This document shows, piece after piece, positions 7,882-14,091 of a stretch of DNA of 17,740 nt; within the stretch, counting starts at the first letter, position 1; each line of letters starts with the position of its first letter. Both the position numbers and the translations under genes were made by a program. Source of the stretch: CAYVMN01 sp964452575 (GTDB taxonomy: Bacteria; Desulfobacterota; DSM-4660; Desulfatiglandales; Desulfatiglandaceae); assembly GCA_964452575.1 (NCBI GenBank), contig CAYVMN010000090.1, forward strand, positions 1 to 17,740. The letters run 5' to 3'. Under the pieces are notes generated by a model. The model saw only the letters and a program-made list of their open reading frames with translations. It had not been told where the DNA came from and did not search any database.

Positions 7882-8892
7882 CTATTTCCTCAGTCTCGCC
7901 TGGCATCTATATAAGGGTACCCGTTTGCCCCCCAGGCGACGTTTGTAATCTTCGTCCCCTTTCAAAAAGTCGTACCTTTCCATGCCCCTTTCAATGCCTG
8001 CCTTGATGTTAAGGACCTTGCTTATTAGGGACACATTCAATGAACTGTAATTCTGGTCGTAGCCGTTATTGTAAAGATACATGGTGGAGTCATAATCGAA
8101 ACACATCACTGCGGCTACAGGTCGCTTGTCTAGATCCAGAAAAAAAAGCTTTAAGATGTGATCCCTGGCCATTAACTCTGCCAGTGAGCGAAAAAAGGAG
8201 GCCATCTGAGCGGTCATAAATTCAGTCTTATCCTCTCGGTTCGATCTAAATAGCCTCAAGAAATCTGCCATTTCTTCTTTGACCCCTTCTTCAGACTCCA
8301 CGAGTCGATACCTGACATCTCCGGCCTCATTCAATCGCCTGAGCTTGCGTCTTATTTCATGTCGCTGCTTTCCGGGCAAAACACCCAAGAATTCATCCCA
8401 GGACCGGGGCAGTTCCAGTTCGTAGCTGACATCTTCCTGCTCCCAGGAGACCTCCCAATCCATCCCTTTCTCATGATCCATCAGGTGAATGAAGGCGGTC
8501 GACTCAGGGCGAAGGGGGCCTAAATCCAGCCATGTCACCCCTAGTTGTCTCAAGTGATTGAGAAGGATATAGCAGAACTCCTGGCCTTTTTCGGGGGCAA
8601 CGATAAAGTCCATGCAATCGCATACATCCCTATCACCAATAAAGCAGGCCCTTTCCCCGCGCACCACAAGGGGAGCGATGCCAATCGGCTCTTCCCCACC
8701 GCTCACAGAGAGGATGGAGGCCGACAGCCCTTTACCGAAGACGCCCCACCACGCCTTCAGCCAATTGGGCAAGACAAAAGGGTAATTCCATCTCAGGGGA
8801 TATCTTGGATTGCGCCAATACCCAAAAAGGCTGTCAAGGCTTTCCAGGGTGACTGAATATGACTTATCCGTTCTTGCCAGTGTTACACCCAC
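7882..8892 (-). CDS. GNAT-fold acyl/aminoacyl transferase, CelD/FemAB-like
   Basis: 336 residues. Resembles the double-GNAT proteins annotated as CelD/BcsL-like or FemAB-like acetyltransferases. Signs: an N-terminal segment with WNYPFVLPNWLKAWW (35-49), the basic LPGKQRHEIRRKLRRLNE helix (172-189), a MYLYNNGYDQNY strand (271-282) and the DFLKGDEDYKRRLGG block (308-322). Members use acyl-CoA or aminoacyl-tRNA as donor; which one applies here is not visible. Start GTG 8892, overlapping the upstream gene's 3' end by 29 bases, with a purine-rich AAGAGA ahead. It lies between the CysS-tail fusion and the MshA-like enzyme, so it may acylate or aminoacylate the amine freed by the deacetylase. Cytoplasmic; no membrane segment. 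Confidence 0.82.
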   Translation of the reverse strand: MGVTLARTDKSYSVTLESLDSLFGYWRNPRYPLRWNYPFVLPNWLKAWWGVFGKGLSASILSVSGGEEPIGIAPLVVRGERACFIGDRDVCDCMDFIVAPEKGQEFCYILLNHLRQLGVTWLDLGPLRPESTAFIHLMDHEKGMDWEVSWEQEDVSYELELPRSWDEFLGVLPGKQRHEIRRKLRRLNEAGDVRYRLVESEEGVKEEMADFLRLFRSNREDKTEFMTAQMASFFRSLAELMARDHILKLFFLDLDKRPVAAVMCFDYDSTMYLYNNGYDQNYSSLNVSLISKVLNIKAGIERGMERYDFLKGDEDYKRRLGGKRVPLYRCQARLRK

Positions 8893-10168
8893 TAGATCTC
8901 TTTTTTGACACGGGTGTGGCGGAGCACCGCCACTGTGGACCCGCCTTTGTATCTTCTACTATGACGCCTGATCGCCCGAGCCTCTCCCTAATTGCATCTG
9001 CCTCGTTCCATTGTCTGTTTCTTCTCAGATCCGCCCTCAAGTCCAGGAGTTCCTCCACCAGTGGGGCCAGACAATCAGCTATATCCATTGGAGTCGACTC
9101 CAGCCTTATCCCCAGTAAGACGATCAGCTCCCTCAGTAACTCCCTTGACTGGGAGATGAATTCAGTGCTTTCAAGGTTCCTCAGTGCCTCCCAGATGGTC
9201 TGGTCAAGCTCCAGCAGGGCACCGGCGGCCTCTTTGGGCTCATGCCTTTCGAGGCCCAGGTGAAAGGCACTCTCGATCGCGTGAACCCGTTCCCAAAAGG
9301 GTACCTCCTTTGTCTCAAGGGCCTCTTCCTGAGGCAAGGACTCCTGCCTCGGTGGTCTCCATTCCTTTCCGGTGTCTCTCCCTCGAAGCAGGTCCAGAGG
9401 AAAGATGTCCCCCTTTCCAAAGACCACCTCGTCTCCCTGGCTGCGCAGGATCGCACGGCCGAGCCCCCTGATTTCGGCCTCTCCCCTTTCTAGGTCCATG
9501 AGACAGGCGGTGTGTTCATCCAGGCCAAAAATTGACACATCCTCTGGCAGGAGAGATTCTAGTTGCCTGAAACGGCGCTCCCCCATATAGCAGAAGCGGG
9601 TATCGTGCGTTCCCCCTTCGGCGTTGTTCCAGTGGGGGACAACCACCAGATTGAAACCGAAATGGCCCAGTATATTCAATCCCTCCACCCAATGCAGGTC
9701 TTCACCTACCTTGTAGATTTCATAGACTGGAAGGGTGAAGCTTCCCACGGTCAGGGCGGCGGCACTGGCGGCCACCAGGCATCCGCCCTCTTCAACCCGC
9801 TTGATTAGGATCTCCGGAATAGGGGTTTGGCGCAACTGGCGGACGGCATAGGTGGGGCTTCCCGGACCAATCAAGACGAAATCGGCATCTCTCAATGCCT
9901 GAAACGCCAGTTCCGCCTCGTAGGGCGTCGACCCATCGATTGATTTAAACGAGGCTATCCCAATGGGCTGTTGGACGCGAGTACGAAAATACTCTATGGC
10001 CCCCTGGGCCAACTGCTCCACATTGAGCTGAAATCCGGCCGGCGTGTCCAAGAAGACGCCCTTCGCAGGACGGCCCAGTCCGCGCAAGAGTTCCTTGTGG
10101 ACCTCTACCATGGTTGCGGTCAGTTCTCCTGAGCCCATCAGCGCAATTATTCCCTTTTTGAGCGACAT
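8864..10168 (-). CDS. S51-peptidase/cyanophycinase-like domain fused to a CysS C-terminal-like domain
   Basis: 434 residues from ATG 10168 (GGGGG seven bases upstream; a TTG at 10189 gives 7 extra residues). Residues 1-260 are a class-I glutamine-amidotransferase-like/S51 fold: start GIIALMGSGELTATM, GPGSPTYAVRQL (101-112), and AASAAALTVGSF (133-144) at the nucleophile elbow with candidate Ser135. A His occurs in GFNLVVVPHWNN, and GLDEHTACL (215-223) is typical of cyanophycinase-like proteins. A charged linker (262-290) leads to a helical region (296-360) and then EELLDLRADLRRNRQWNEAD and GVIVEDTKAGPQWR (401-414), the pattern that ends cysteinyl-tRNA synthetases. No HIGH or KMSKS motif exists, so it is not a synthetase. 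First gene of the operon. Substrate unknown; peptidase or amidotransferase activity is inference. Confidence 0.85.
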   Translation of the reverse strand: MSLKKGIIALMGSGELTATMVEVHKELLRGLGRPAKGVFLDTPAGFQLNVEQLAQGAIEYFRTRVQQPIGIASFKSIDGSTPYEAELAFQALRDADFVLIGPGSPTYAVRQLRQTPIPEILIKRVEEGGCLVAASAAALTVGSFTLPVYEIYKVGEDLHWVEGLNILGHFGFNLVVVPHWNNAEGGTHDTRFCYMGERRFRQLESLLPEDVSIFGLDEHTACLMDLERGEAEIRGLGRAILRSQGDEVVFGKGDIFPLDLLRGRDTGKEWRPPRQESLPQEEALETKEVPFWERVHAIESAFHLGLERHEPKEAAGALLELDQTIWEALRNLESTEFISQSRELLRELIVLLGIRLESTPMDIADCLAPLVEELLDLRADLRRNRQWNEADAIRERLGRSGVIVEDTKAGPQWRCSATPVSKKRSSGCNTGKNG

Positions 10169-10195
10169 ATCAAAACCCCCATAGTTCAAGGATTA

Positions 10196-10223
10196 AATAT
10201 AAGCTTTAGCCTTGATCTGTCCA
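10196..10223 (-). promoter_or_regulatory. Candidate sigma-70-type promoter for the four-gene operon
   Basis: On the minus strand TGGACA (10223-10218) is followed after 16 bases by TATATT (10201-10196), each 5 of 6 matches to consensus. Initiation near 10189 would give a leader of about 20 bases before ATG 10168, which also argues against the TTG start at 10189. Confidence 0.45.
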
Positions 10224-10250
10224 GTTCTAAACCTGTAAACTGGCATCGCC

Positions 10251-10279
10251 TTGAAGGCTTCTAAGTATCCTGCTAAACT
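10251..10279 (+). promoter_or_regulatory. Candidate sigma-70-type promoter for the lactonase-like gene
   Basis: TTGAAG (10251-10256), 17-base spacer, TAAACT (10274-10279), each 4 of 6 to consensus. A start near 10286 gives a leader of about 30 bases. The translation signal is strong: AAAGGAGG ends seven bases before ATG 10319. Confidence 0.38.
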
Positions 10280-10318
10280 GGGGGCACCCATTTCTATATC
10301 TCAAAAGGAGGACGATCA

Positions 10319-11091
10319 ATGCCTGTTCCGATTTATGAAATCTTTGCCCTGAAGTACGCCGGCCCATTTACAAGGCCCGCATCCATTGTCTACTGGTTCC
10401 AGGATCTGGATAAGAGCGTCCAGATCAATTACTACGTCTTTGCCATTCGTTGTGGAGACGAGACAATTATCGTGGACTGCGGTTGTTCTCCCGGCCTGGC
10501 CGCTGAGCGCAATTTGGCCGGCTACGTGAGCCCCCGCGAGGTCCTTAAGAGGATTGGTATTGTCGCTGAAGAGGTGAAATACCTTGTTGCCACCCACATC
10601 CACTTCGACCACATCAGCGGGGTTGAATTATTCCCACGGGCGACCATCTATGTCCAGAGAAAAGAGTTCGGTTTCTGGATCAAAGACCCCATAGCCAAGA
10701 GGGCCCCTTTCCTTCACATAACGGATCCGGTGGCCAATAGTTTCTGGCAGGACTGGAGGGCGAAGAAAGGCTTCACCTCATCGAAGGGGACAAAGAGATC
10801 CTGCCTGGGGTCGAACTGTTGCTCTGTCCGGGGCACACCATAGGTCTACAGACAGTAGCCGTGAACACGGAAAAGGGAATTGCCATCGTCGGCTCTGATG
10901 CGGCCCACATATTCCCCAGTTACCGCACGGACATTCCCAGTGCCATTATTACCGATATGATAGGCTGGATGAAGAGTTACGACAAGATCCGGGCAAAGGC
11001 CTCTTCCTTGGACCTGATCTTTCCCGGACACGACACTGCCCTAATAGACGCTTTCCCAAAGGTTGCCGATGGCGTTTCACGGTTGGTTTGA
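10319..11091 (+). pseudogene. Metallo-beta-lactamase-fold hydrolase (AHL-lactonase-like), frameshifted
   Basis: Two frames make up one gene of about 257 codons, the usual size for AiiA/AttM-like N-acyl-homoserine lactonases. The first frame (from ATG 10319) carries THIHFDH (H93, H95, D97, H98), the dinuclear zinc motif. The second, open from 10741, carries CPGHT, GSDAAH and FPGHD, which supply the remaining metal ligands, and ends at 11091. The first frame runs out of the family pattern after SFWQDW and stops at 10843. The second has a TAG at 10738-10740, so a single-base indel lies between 10741 and about 10790, with IEGDKEILPGVELLL restoring the pattern. All catalytic residues survive, so the lesion is recent or a sequencing error. 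Promoter and ribosome site look intact. The true substrate could be another lactone or ester. Confidence 0.85.
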
Positions 11092-11167
11092 AAGATTAAG
11101 ACCTCATTATGTTCGGGGGTTTATGGTCCTGATCGAAATCGGAGAAGATTTACATCGTTTAGAGTCT

Positions 11168-11223
11168 TAATTTGGAGCTTCTATGCAAGAAGCGAAGATA
11201 TTTGTTGGGGAAACTCCAAATTA
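11168..11223. repeat. Nested fold-back (stem within a stem)
   Basis: TAATTTGGAG (11168-11177) pairs with CTCCAAATTA (11214-11223), 10 of 10. Directly inside, GCTTCT (11177-11182) pairs with AGAAGC (11188-11193) around ATGCA. It lies 76 bases after the lactonase-like stop. There is no U-run, so it is not a classical terminator. Confidence 0.5.
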
Positions 11224-11346
11224 CAAATCTCAAATAACAAGTAAATTCCAATGACAAAAATTCAAAATAACAAACACATATAGGGGTTGAGAGGTTCAAA
11301 GGTTCAGAGGTTCAGGGTGTGGTGTTTTATGTTTGGTGTTTGGGAT

Positions 11347-11406
11347 TTGGAATTTGTTTGTAATTTGGTGCTTGGTGCTTGGAATTTGTTTGTAATTTGG
11401 TGCTTG
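11347..11406. repeat. 28-base direct repeat, two copies at 32-base period
   Basis: Copies at 11347-11374 and 11379-11406 are identical (start TTGGAATTTGTTTGTAATTT, end GGTGCTTG). A third partial unit (GAGATTTGGAATTT) follows. The reverse complement of the unit resembles the A/C-rich sequence at 11216-11250, so the whole segment can fold back on itself. Confidence 0.7.
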
Positions 11407-11519
11407 AGATTTGGAATTTAAAGACAGGCGCCTCTGAAATCTGCCCACTGCACACTATTTCGGTTGCGGCCGTAGGCCTGCTTTAGTAATCTCTCGTAGG
11501 AAGAGGGAGGAATATATTT

Positions 11520-11658
11520 GTGACAAAGGAAATGAAAAGTTGGGGCAAAGATAGTGGGAATGGTCTATGGGTCCGCACTCGAGGCCGGTGAAATCGAATC
11601 AAATACCGAACTAATGCAACAGGCCGAGGAACTAGGAAAGAAATTGGCCGGCAGGTGA
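11520..11658 (+). pseudogene. Decayed C-terminal fragment, flavodoxin-like
   Basis: A GGGAGG ribosome site (11505-11510) precedes GTG 11520, which opens VTKEMKS and stops at 11591. One base over, another frame from about 11536 reads KVGAKIVGMVYGSALEAGEI and ends MQQAEELGKKLAGR at TGA 11656-11658. Joined by an indel in the A-run near 11535 they would give about 46 residues that look like the tail of a flavodoxin/NAD(P)H-oxidoreductase-type protein. The rest of the gene is absent. The family call is tentative; it could instead be a small leader gene from ATG 11560. Confidence 0.3.
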
Positions 11659-11695
11659 AGAAAAGGTCAATGGGCCTATTGGGATACCTCCTCAA

Positions 11696-12826
11696 ATGGC
11701 TGATAGATCCAACTTCGAAGCAATCATTATAGGATGCGGGATCGCCGGGGCATCGCTTGCTTACTTCCTTGCCGGGAGGGGCATGACCGATGTCCTGATT
11801 ATCGAGAAGGAAGCGCAGCCCGGTTATCACTCAACCGGCCGAGCCGCCCCTGTATTGATGGAACTGGACCTTGTCCCTTCGGTACTCCAGCTCAAGACGC
11901 TGGGGGCGGAATTCCTGCGCAACCCGCCCCCCGGCTTTTCAGAGCATCCGGTGCTTCGACAGTCCGGCATCCTTGTCATATCTGAAGGCCCGCTCTGGGA
12001 AAAGGTGATGGAATTGGTCCTGGATTTGAGTCAAGCCGGTGCCGTCGTCAAGATCCTGTCCAGCGAGGAGGCCTTATGCATTGTCCCTGTCCTGTCCACT
12101 GAGAACTTTCAGGGGGCATTGCATCTGCCTCAAGACGGACACCTGGACGTAAATCAACTTCTCTGGAGCTACATCAGGCATGCAAGGCGAGGAGGTGCGG
12201 AGCTTCGCCTTTCAGAGGAGGTCCGGGCGGTCAAGGTTGACCGGGGCAGATGCACGGGTGTCGTCACAGATCAGGGAGTATATCGCTCTCGCTGGGTGAT
12301 CAATGCCGCAGGCGCATGGGCCGGCAATATCAGAAGGCGGGCGGGACCATCGCCGATAAGGCTTACTCCCTATCGTCGCACCATCATTACCTTTTCCTCG
12401 CCCGAAGGTCTCCATGTCAAGGATTGGCCCCTTACCATTGACCTGAGCCATGATCTCTATTTTTCGCCTGAATCGGCCGGACTGCTTGCAAGCCCTATGG
12501 ATGAAGATCCTGTGGAGCCCTGTGATGCCCGTCCTGAAGAACTGGTGGTGGCACAGACAATAGAGCGCCTGAAGCGGCTCACCCCCCGCCTGGTGCCCAG
12601 GGCTATCACTCGCAAGTGGGCCGGGCTGAGGACTTTTGCCCCTGACCGGGCCATGGTCGTGGGTGAGGACCCTCTTGTGAAGGGATTTTTCTGGCTGTCA
12701 GGGCAGGGAGGCGCAGGGATAGGGGCCAGTCCGGCGGTTGGGCGGATTGCATCCGACCTTATTGTTGAGGGCCGCACGGAACTAATGAATATTCAGCCCA
12801 TATCTCCAATGAGATTCACGGCCTGA
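11696..12826 (+). CDS. FAD-dependent oxidoreductase, DadA/glycine-oxidase type
   Basis: 376 residues. N-terminal dinucleotide-binding motif IIIGCGIAGASLAYFLAGRG (10-29), an acidic strand end (LIIEKE), HSTGRAA near 46 and a C-terminal FAD block WLSGQGGAGIGASPAVGR at about 333-350. These mark the D-amino-acid dehydrogenase/glycine oxidase/sarcosine oxidase superfamily (DAO). The substrate is probably an amino or hydroxy acid; the individual specificity is not readable. Starts at ATG 11696. No good Shine-Dalgarno is visible (the bases before it are pyrimidine-rich), though the frame stays open upstream without another start codon. It runs alone on this strand and converges with the AEC transporter gene. 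No signal peptide, so cytoplasmic or peripheral. Confidence 0.88.
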   Translation: MADRSNFEAIIIGCGIAGASLAYFLAGRGMTDVLIIEKEAQPGYHSTGRAAPVLMELDLVPSVLQLKTLGAEFLRNPPPGFSEHPVLRQSGILVISEGPLWEKVMELVLDLSQAGAVVKILSSEEALCIVPVLSTENFQGALHLPQDGHLDVNQLLWSYIRHARRGGAELRLSEEVRAVKVDRGRCTGVVTDQGVYRSRWVINAAGAWAGNIRRRAGPSPIRLTPYRRTIITFSSPEGLHVKDWPLTIDLSHDLYFSPESAGLLASPMDEDPVEPCDARPEELVVAQTIERLKRLTPRLVPRAITRKWAGLRTFAPDRAMVVGEDPLVKGFFWLSGQGGAGIGASPAVGRIASDLIVEGRTELMNIQPISPMRFTA

Positions 12827-12846
12827 TAAAGACCCTCGCGGTCCTC

Positions 12847-12861
12847 CCTCCGGGCCGGAGG
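12847..12861. terminator. Hairpin between convergent genes, possible terminator
   Basis: CCTCCG-GGC-CGGAGG, a GC-rich perfect 6-bp stem, sits 20 bases after the oxidoreductase stop and 31 bases beyond the convergent AEC transporter stop. The downstream T content on the plus strand is modest (CTTCTCTTTC), so it may be a weak or bidirectional terminator. Confidence 0.5.
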
Positions 12862-12892
12862 CGGCTTCTCTTTCAAAAGTGTTACCAATTGC

Positions 12893-13780
12893 CTATAAGA
12901 TCACGGCCAACAAGAACGGCAGCACCAGAAAACTCATTATCGTCGAGATCATTACGATCCCGGCAATCTCCTCGGGTCGGTTCCCGTAGAACTGTGCAAA
13001 GAGATAGTTGAACACCGCAACAGGCATGGATGCCTGGATCAACACGACGCCCCGCTCCTCGCCCTCTAGCCCGAAGAGCATGACCAACAGGAATCCCAGT
13101 GCCAGACCAGCGCCGATTCGAAATGCGGCCAGCATAGTGTTACGCCCAAGGGTCGTTACCTTCAAGCGCGACAAAGAGACACCCAGGGCCAGGAGCATCA
13201 AGGGAATGGTGAGCTGCCCGATGAGATTGACGGTATTGCTCGCCCAGCGGGGCGGATGGGCCCCCGTAGCCATCAGCATGAGGGCCATAGCAACCGCCCA
13301 GACTAGCGGTGTGCGCCAGATCCGTGTCATGGACCCTGGACCAGCGGCAATCGCCTGTCCCACCGTGAACTGGCCCAATGCCGACACCGTGAAGTAGGCG
13401 ATGGCCAAGGCCAGGCCGGGGTCCCCGAAGGCGAATAGACACAGGGGCAGCCCCATGTTGCCATTGTTGGGAAAGATCAGGCTGGGAAGATAGGTCTTTA
13501 AGGAAAGCCGTGCCCATTTCAGCAAGATCGCACCTGCGAGCCCCAGCACCGTGAGGCTGATACCGGATATCAGGGCAACAGCCCCCAAGGACTTCAAGGC
13601 GGGAGAAACCTTCAGCAGGGTAGATATGATCAGGCAGGGCGTCCCCACCATGGTCACGAGGCGCATGATCTGATTGGTATCGAAGGGCAGACCTGCCTTT
13701 CCCCACCCAAAACCAACGGCTACAGTGATCAGCACGGGTGCTATGGTGGCGACGAGGCCGCCAAGGAGATGAATGGGCAC
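12893..13780 (-). CDS. AEC (auxin efflux carrier) family transporter
   Basis: 295 residues, strongly hydrophobic with 8-10 predicted membrane helices. Features of the AEC/MdcF-like family: N-terminal helix GLVATIAPVLITVAVGFGWG, PFDTNQIMRLVTMVGTPCLI with the conserved polar break in helix 2, and FPNNGNMGLPLCLFAFGD (102-119), the family's crossover motif with N-N-G-N-M-G-L-P. The second half repeats the pattern (QASMPVAVFNYLFAQFYG). Such carriers move small carboxylates or similar metabolites. Start GTG 13780, 32 bases after the MoaD-like stop, so it is probably the last gene of the ADH-AOR operon. It may import or export the acid handled by those enzymes. Substrate not determinable. Confidence 0.9.
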   Translation of the reverse strand: MPIHLLGGLVATIAPVLITVAVGFGWGKAGLPFDTNQIMRLVTMVGTPCLIISTLLKVSPALKSLGAVALISGISLTVLGLAGAILLKWARLSLKTYLPSLIFPNNGNMGLPLCLFAFGDPGLALAIAYFTVSALGQFTVGQAIAAGPGSMTRIWRTPLVWAVAMALMLMATGAHPPRWASNTVNLIGQLTIPLMLLALGVSLSRLKVTTLGRNTMLAAFRIGAGLALGFLLVMLFGLEGEERGVVLIQASMPVAVFNYLFAQFYGNRPEEIAGIVMISTIMSFLVLPFLLAVIL

Positions 13781-13812
13781 AGCTCGAACTTACCTCTATG
13801 AGGATCTAATTA

Positions 13813-14091
13813 TTATCCGCCGGCTATCATGAGAAGAAAGGTTATCTTGTCTCCTTTATGAAGGGGGGTATCGGAGGATTCGAATGCCTTTTCTTGTCCG
13901 TGGGCCCGTACTTGCTTCCTGAATCGATTATTTTCATGATCCCATAACTGTTCAGGCATGTTTTTTCTGTACCGTAGGCCTATTTCTCTGAGGAGGTCTC
14001 CGTAAGTGGCACCTTCCGGTAGGTCAAAAGTGGCCGACGGGATACCCACCCAGTCGGCCAGTATGCCTTGAAAATCGGCTGTAATCTTCAT
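13813..14091 (-). CDS. MoaD/ThiS-family small sulfur-carrier-like protein
   Basis: 92 residues, ubiquitin-like beta-grasp protein ending in the required Gly-Gly (FLLMIAGG). Start and middle match MoaD-type proteins: MKITADFQG, LPEGATYGDLL (24-34) and KGDKITFLLM. The ATG at 14091 shares its A with the stop codon of the AOR gene (TAATG), so translation is coupled. MoaD supplies sulfur for the dithiolene of the molybdopterin/tungstopterin cofactor after C-terminal thiocarboxylation. Its position directly behind a tungstopterin enzyme suggests a copy devoted to that cofactor, a pairing common for AOR-family genes. No MoaE or MoeB gene is nearby, so activation must come from elsewhere. Confidence 0.88.
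   Translation of the reverse strand: MKITADFQGILADWVGIPSATFDLPEGATYGDLLREIGLRYRKNMPEQLWDHENNRFRKQVRAHGQEKAFESSDTPLHKGDKITFLLMIAGG

Larger units (their letters stand above)
11092..11695. other. Intergenic region with fold-back structures and tandem repeats
   Basis: This is 604 bases without an intact gene. It contains a nested fold-back (11168-11223), an A/C-rich arm (11216-11275) facing a T/G-rich arm (11329-11418) with imperfect complementarity, a run of RGGTTCA-type units (11290-11316), a 28-base tandem repeat (11347-11406) and a decayed flavoprotein-like tail (11520-11658). The repeat part looks non-coding on both strands. Confidence 0.6.

Noticed and set aside
8864..10168. Cysteinyl-tRNA synthetase
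   Set aside because: Only the C-terminal region matches; the HIGH and KMSKS motifs and the Rossmann catalytic core are absent and an S51-like domain takes their place.
11341..11418. CRISPR array
   Set aside because: Only two full copies with 4 bases between them, low complexity, no unique spacers and no cas genes.
11483..11830. 115-codon minus-strand frame before the FAD oxidoreductase
   Set aside because: It overlaps the conserved FAD-binding start of the oxidoreductase on the other strand and is Pro/Arg-rich like a shadow.
13140..13706. 188-codon open frame within the AEC transporter gene
   Set aside because: It is an alternate frame of the same strand; the transporter frame has the conserved NNGNMGLP motif and membrane helices.
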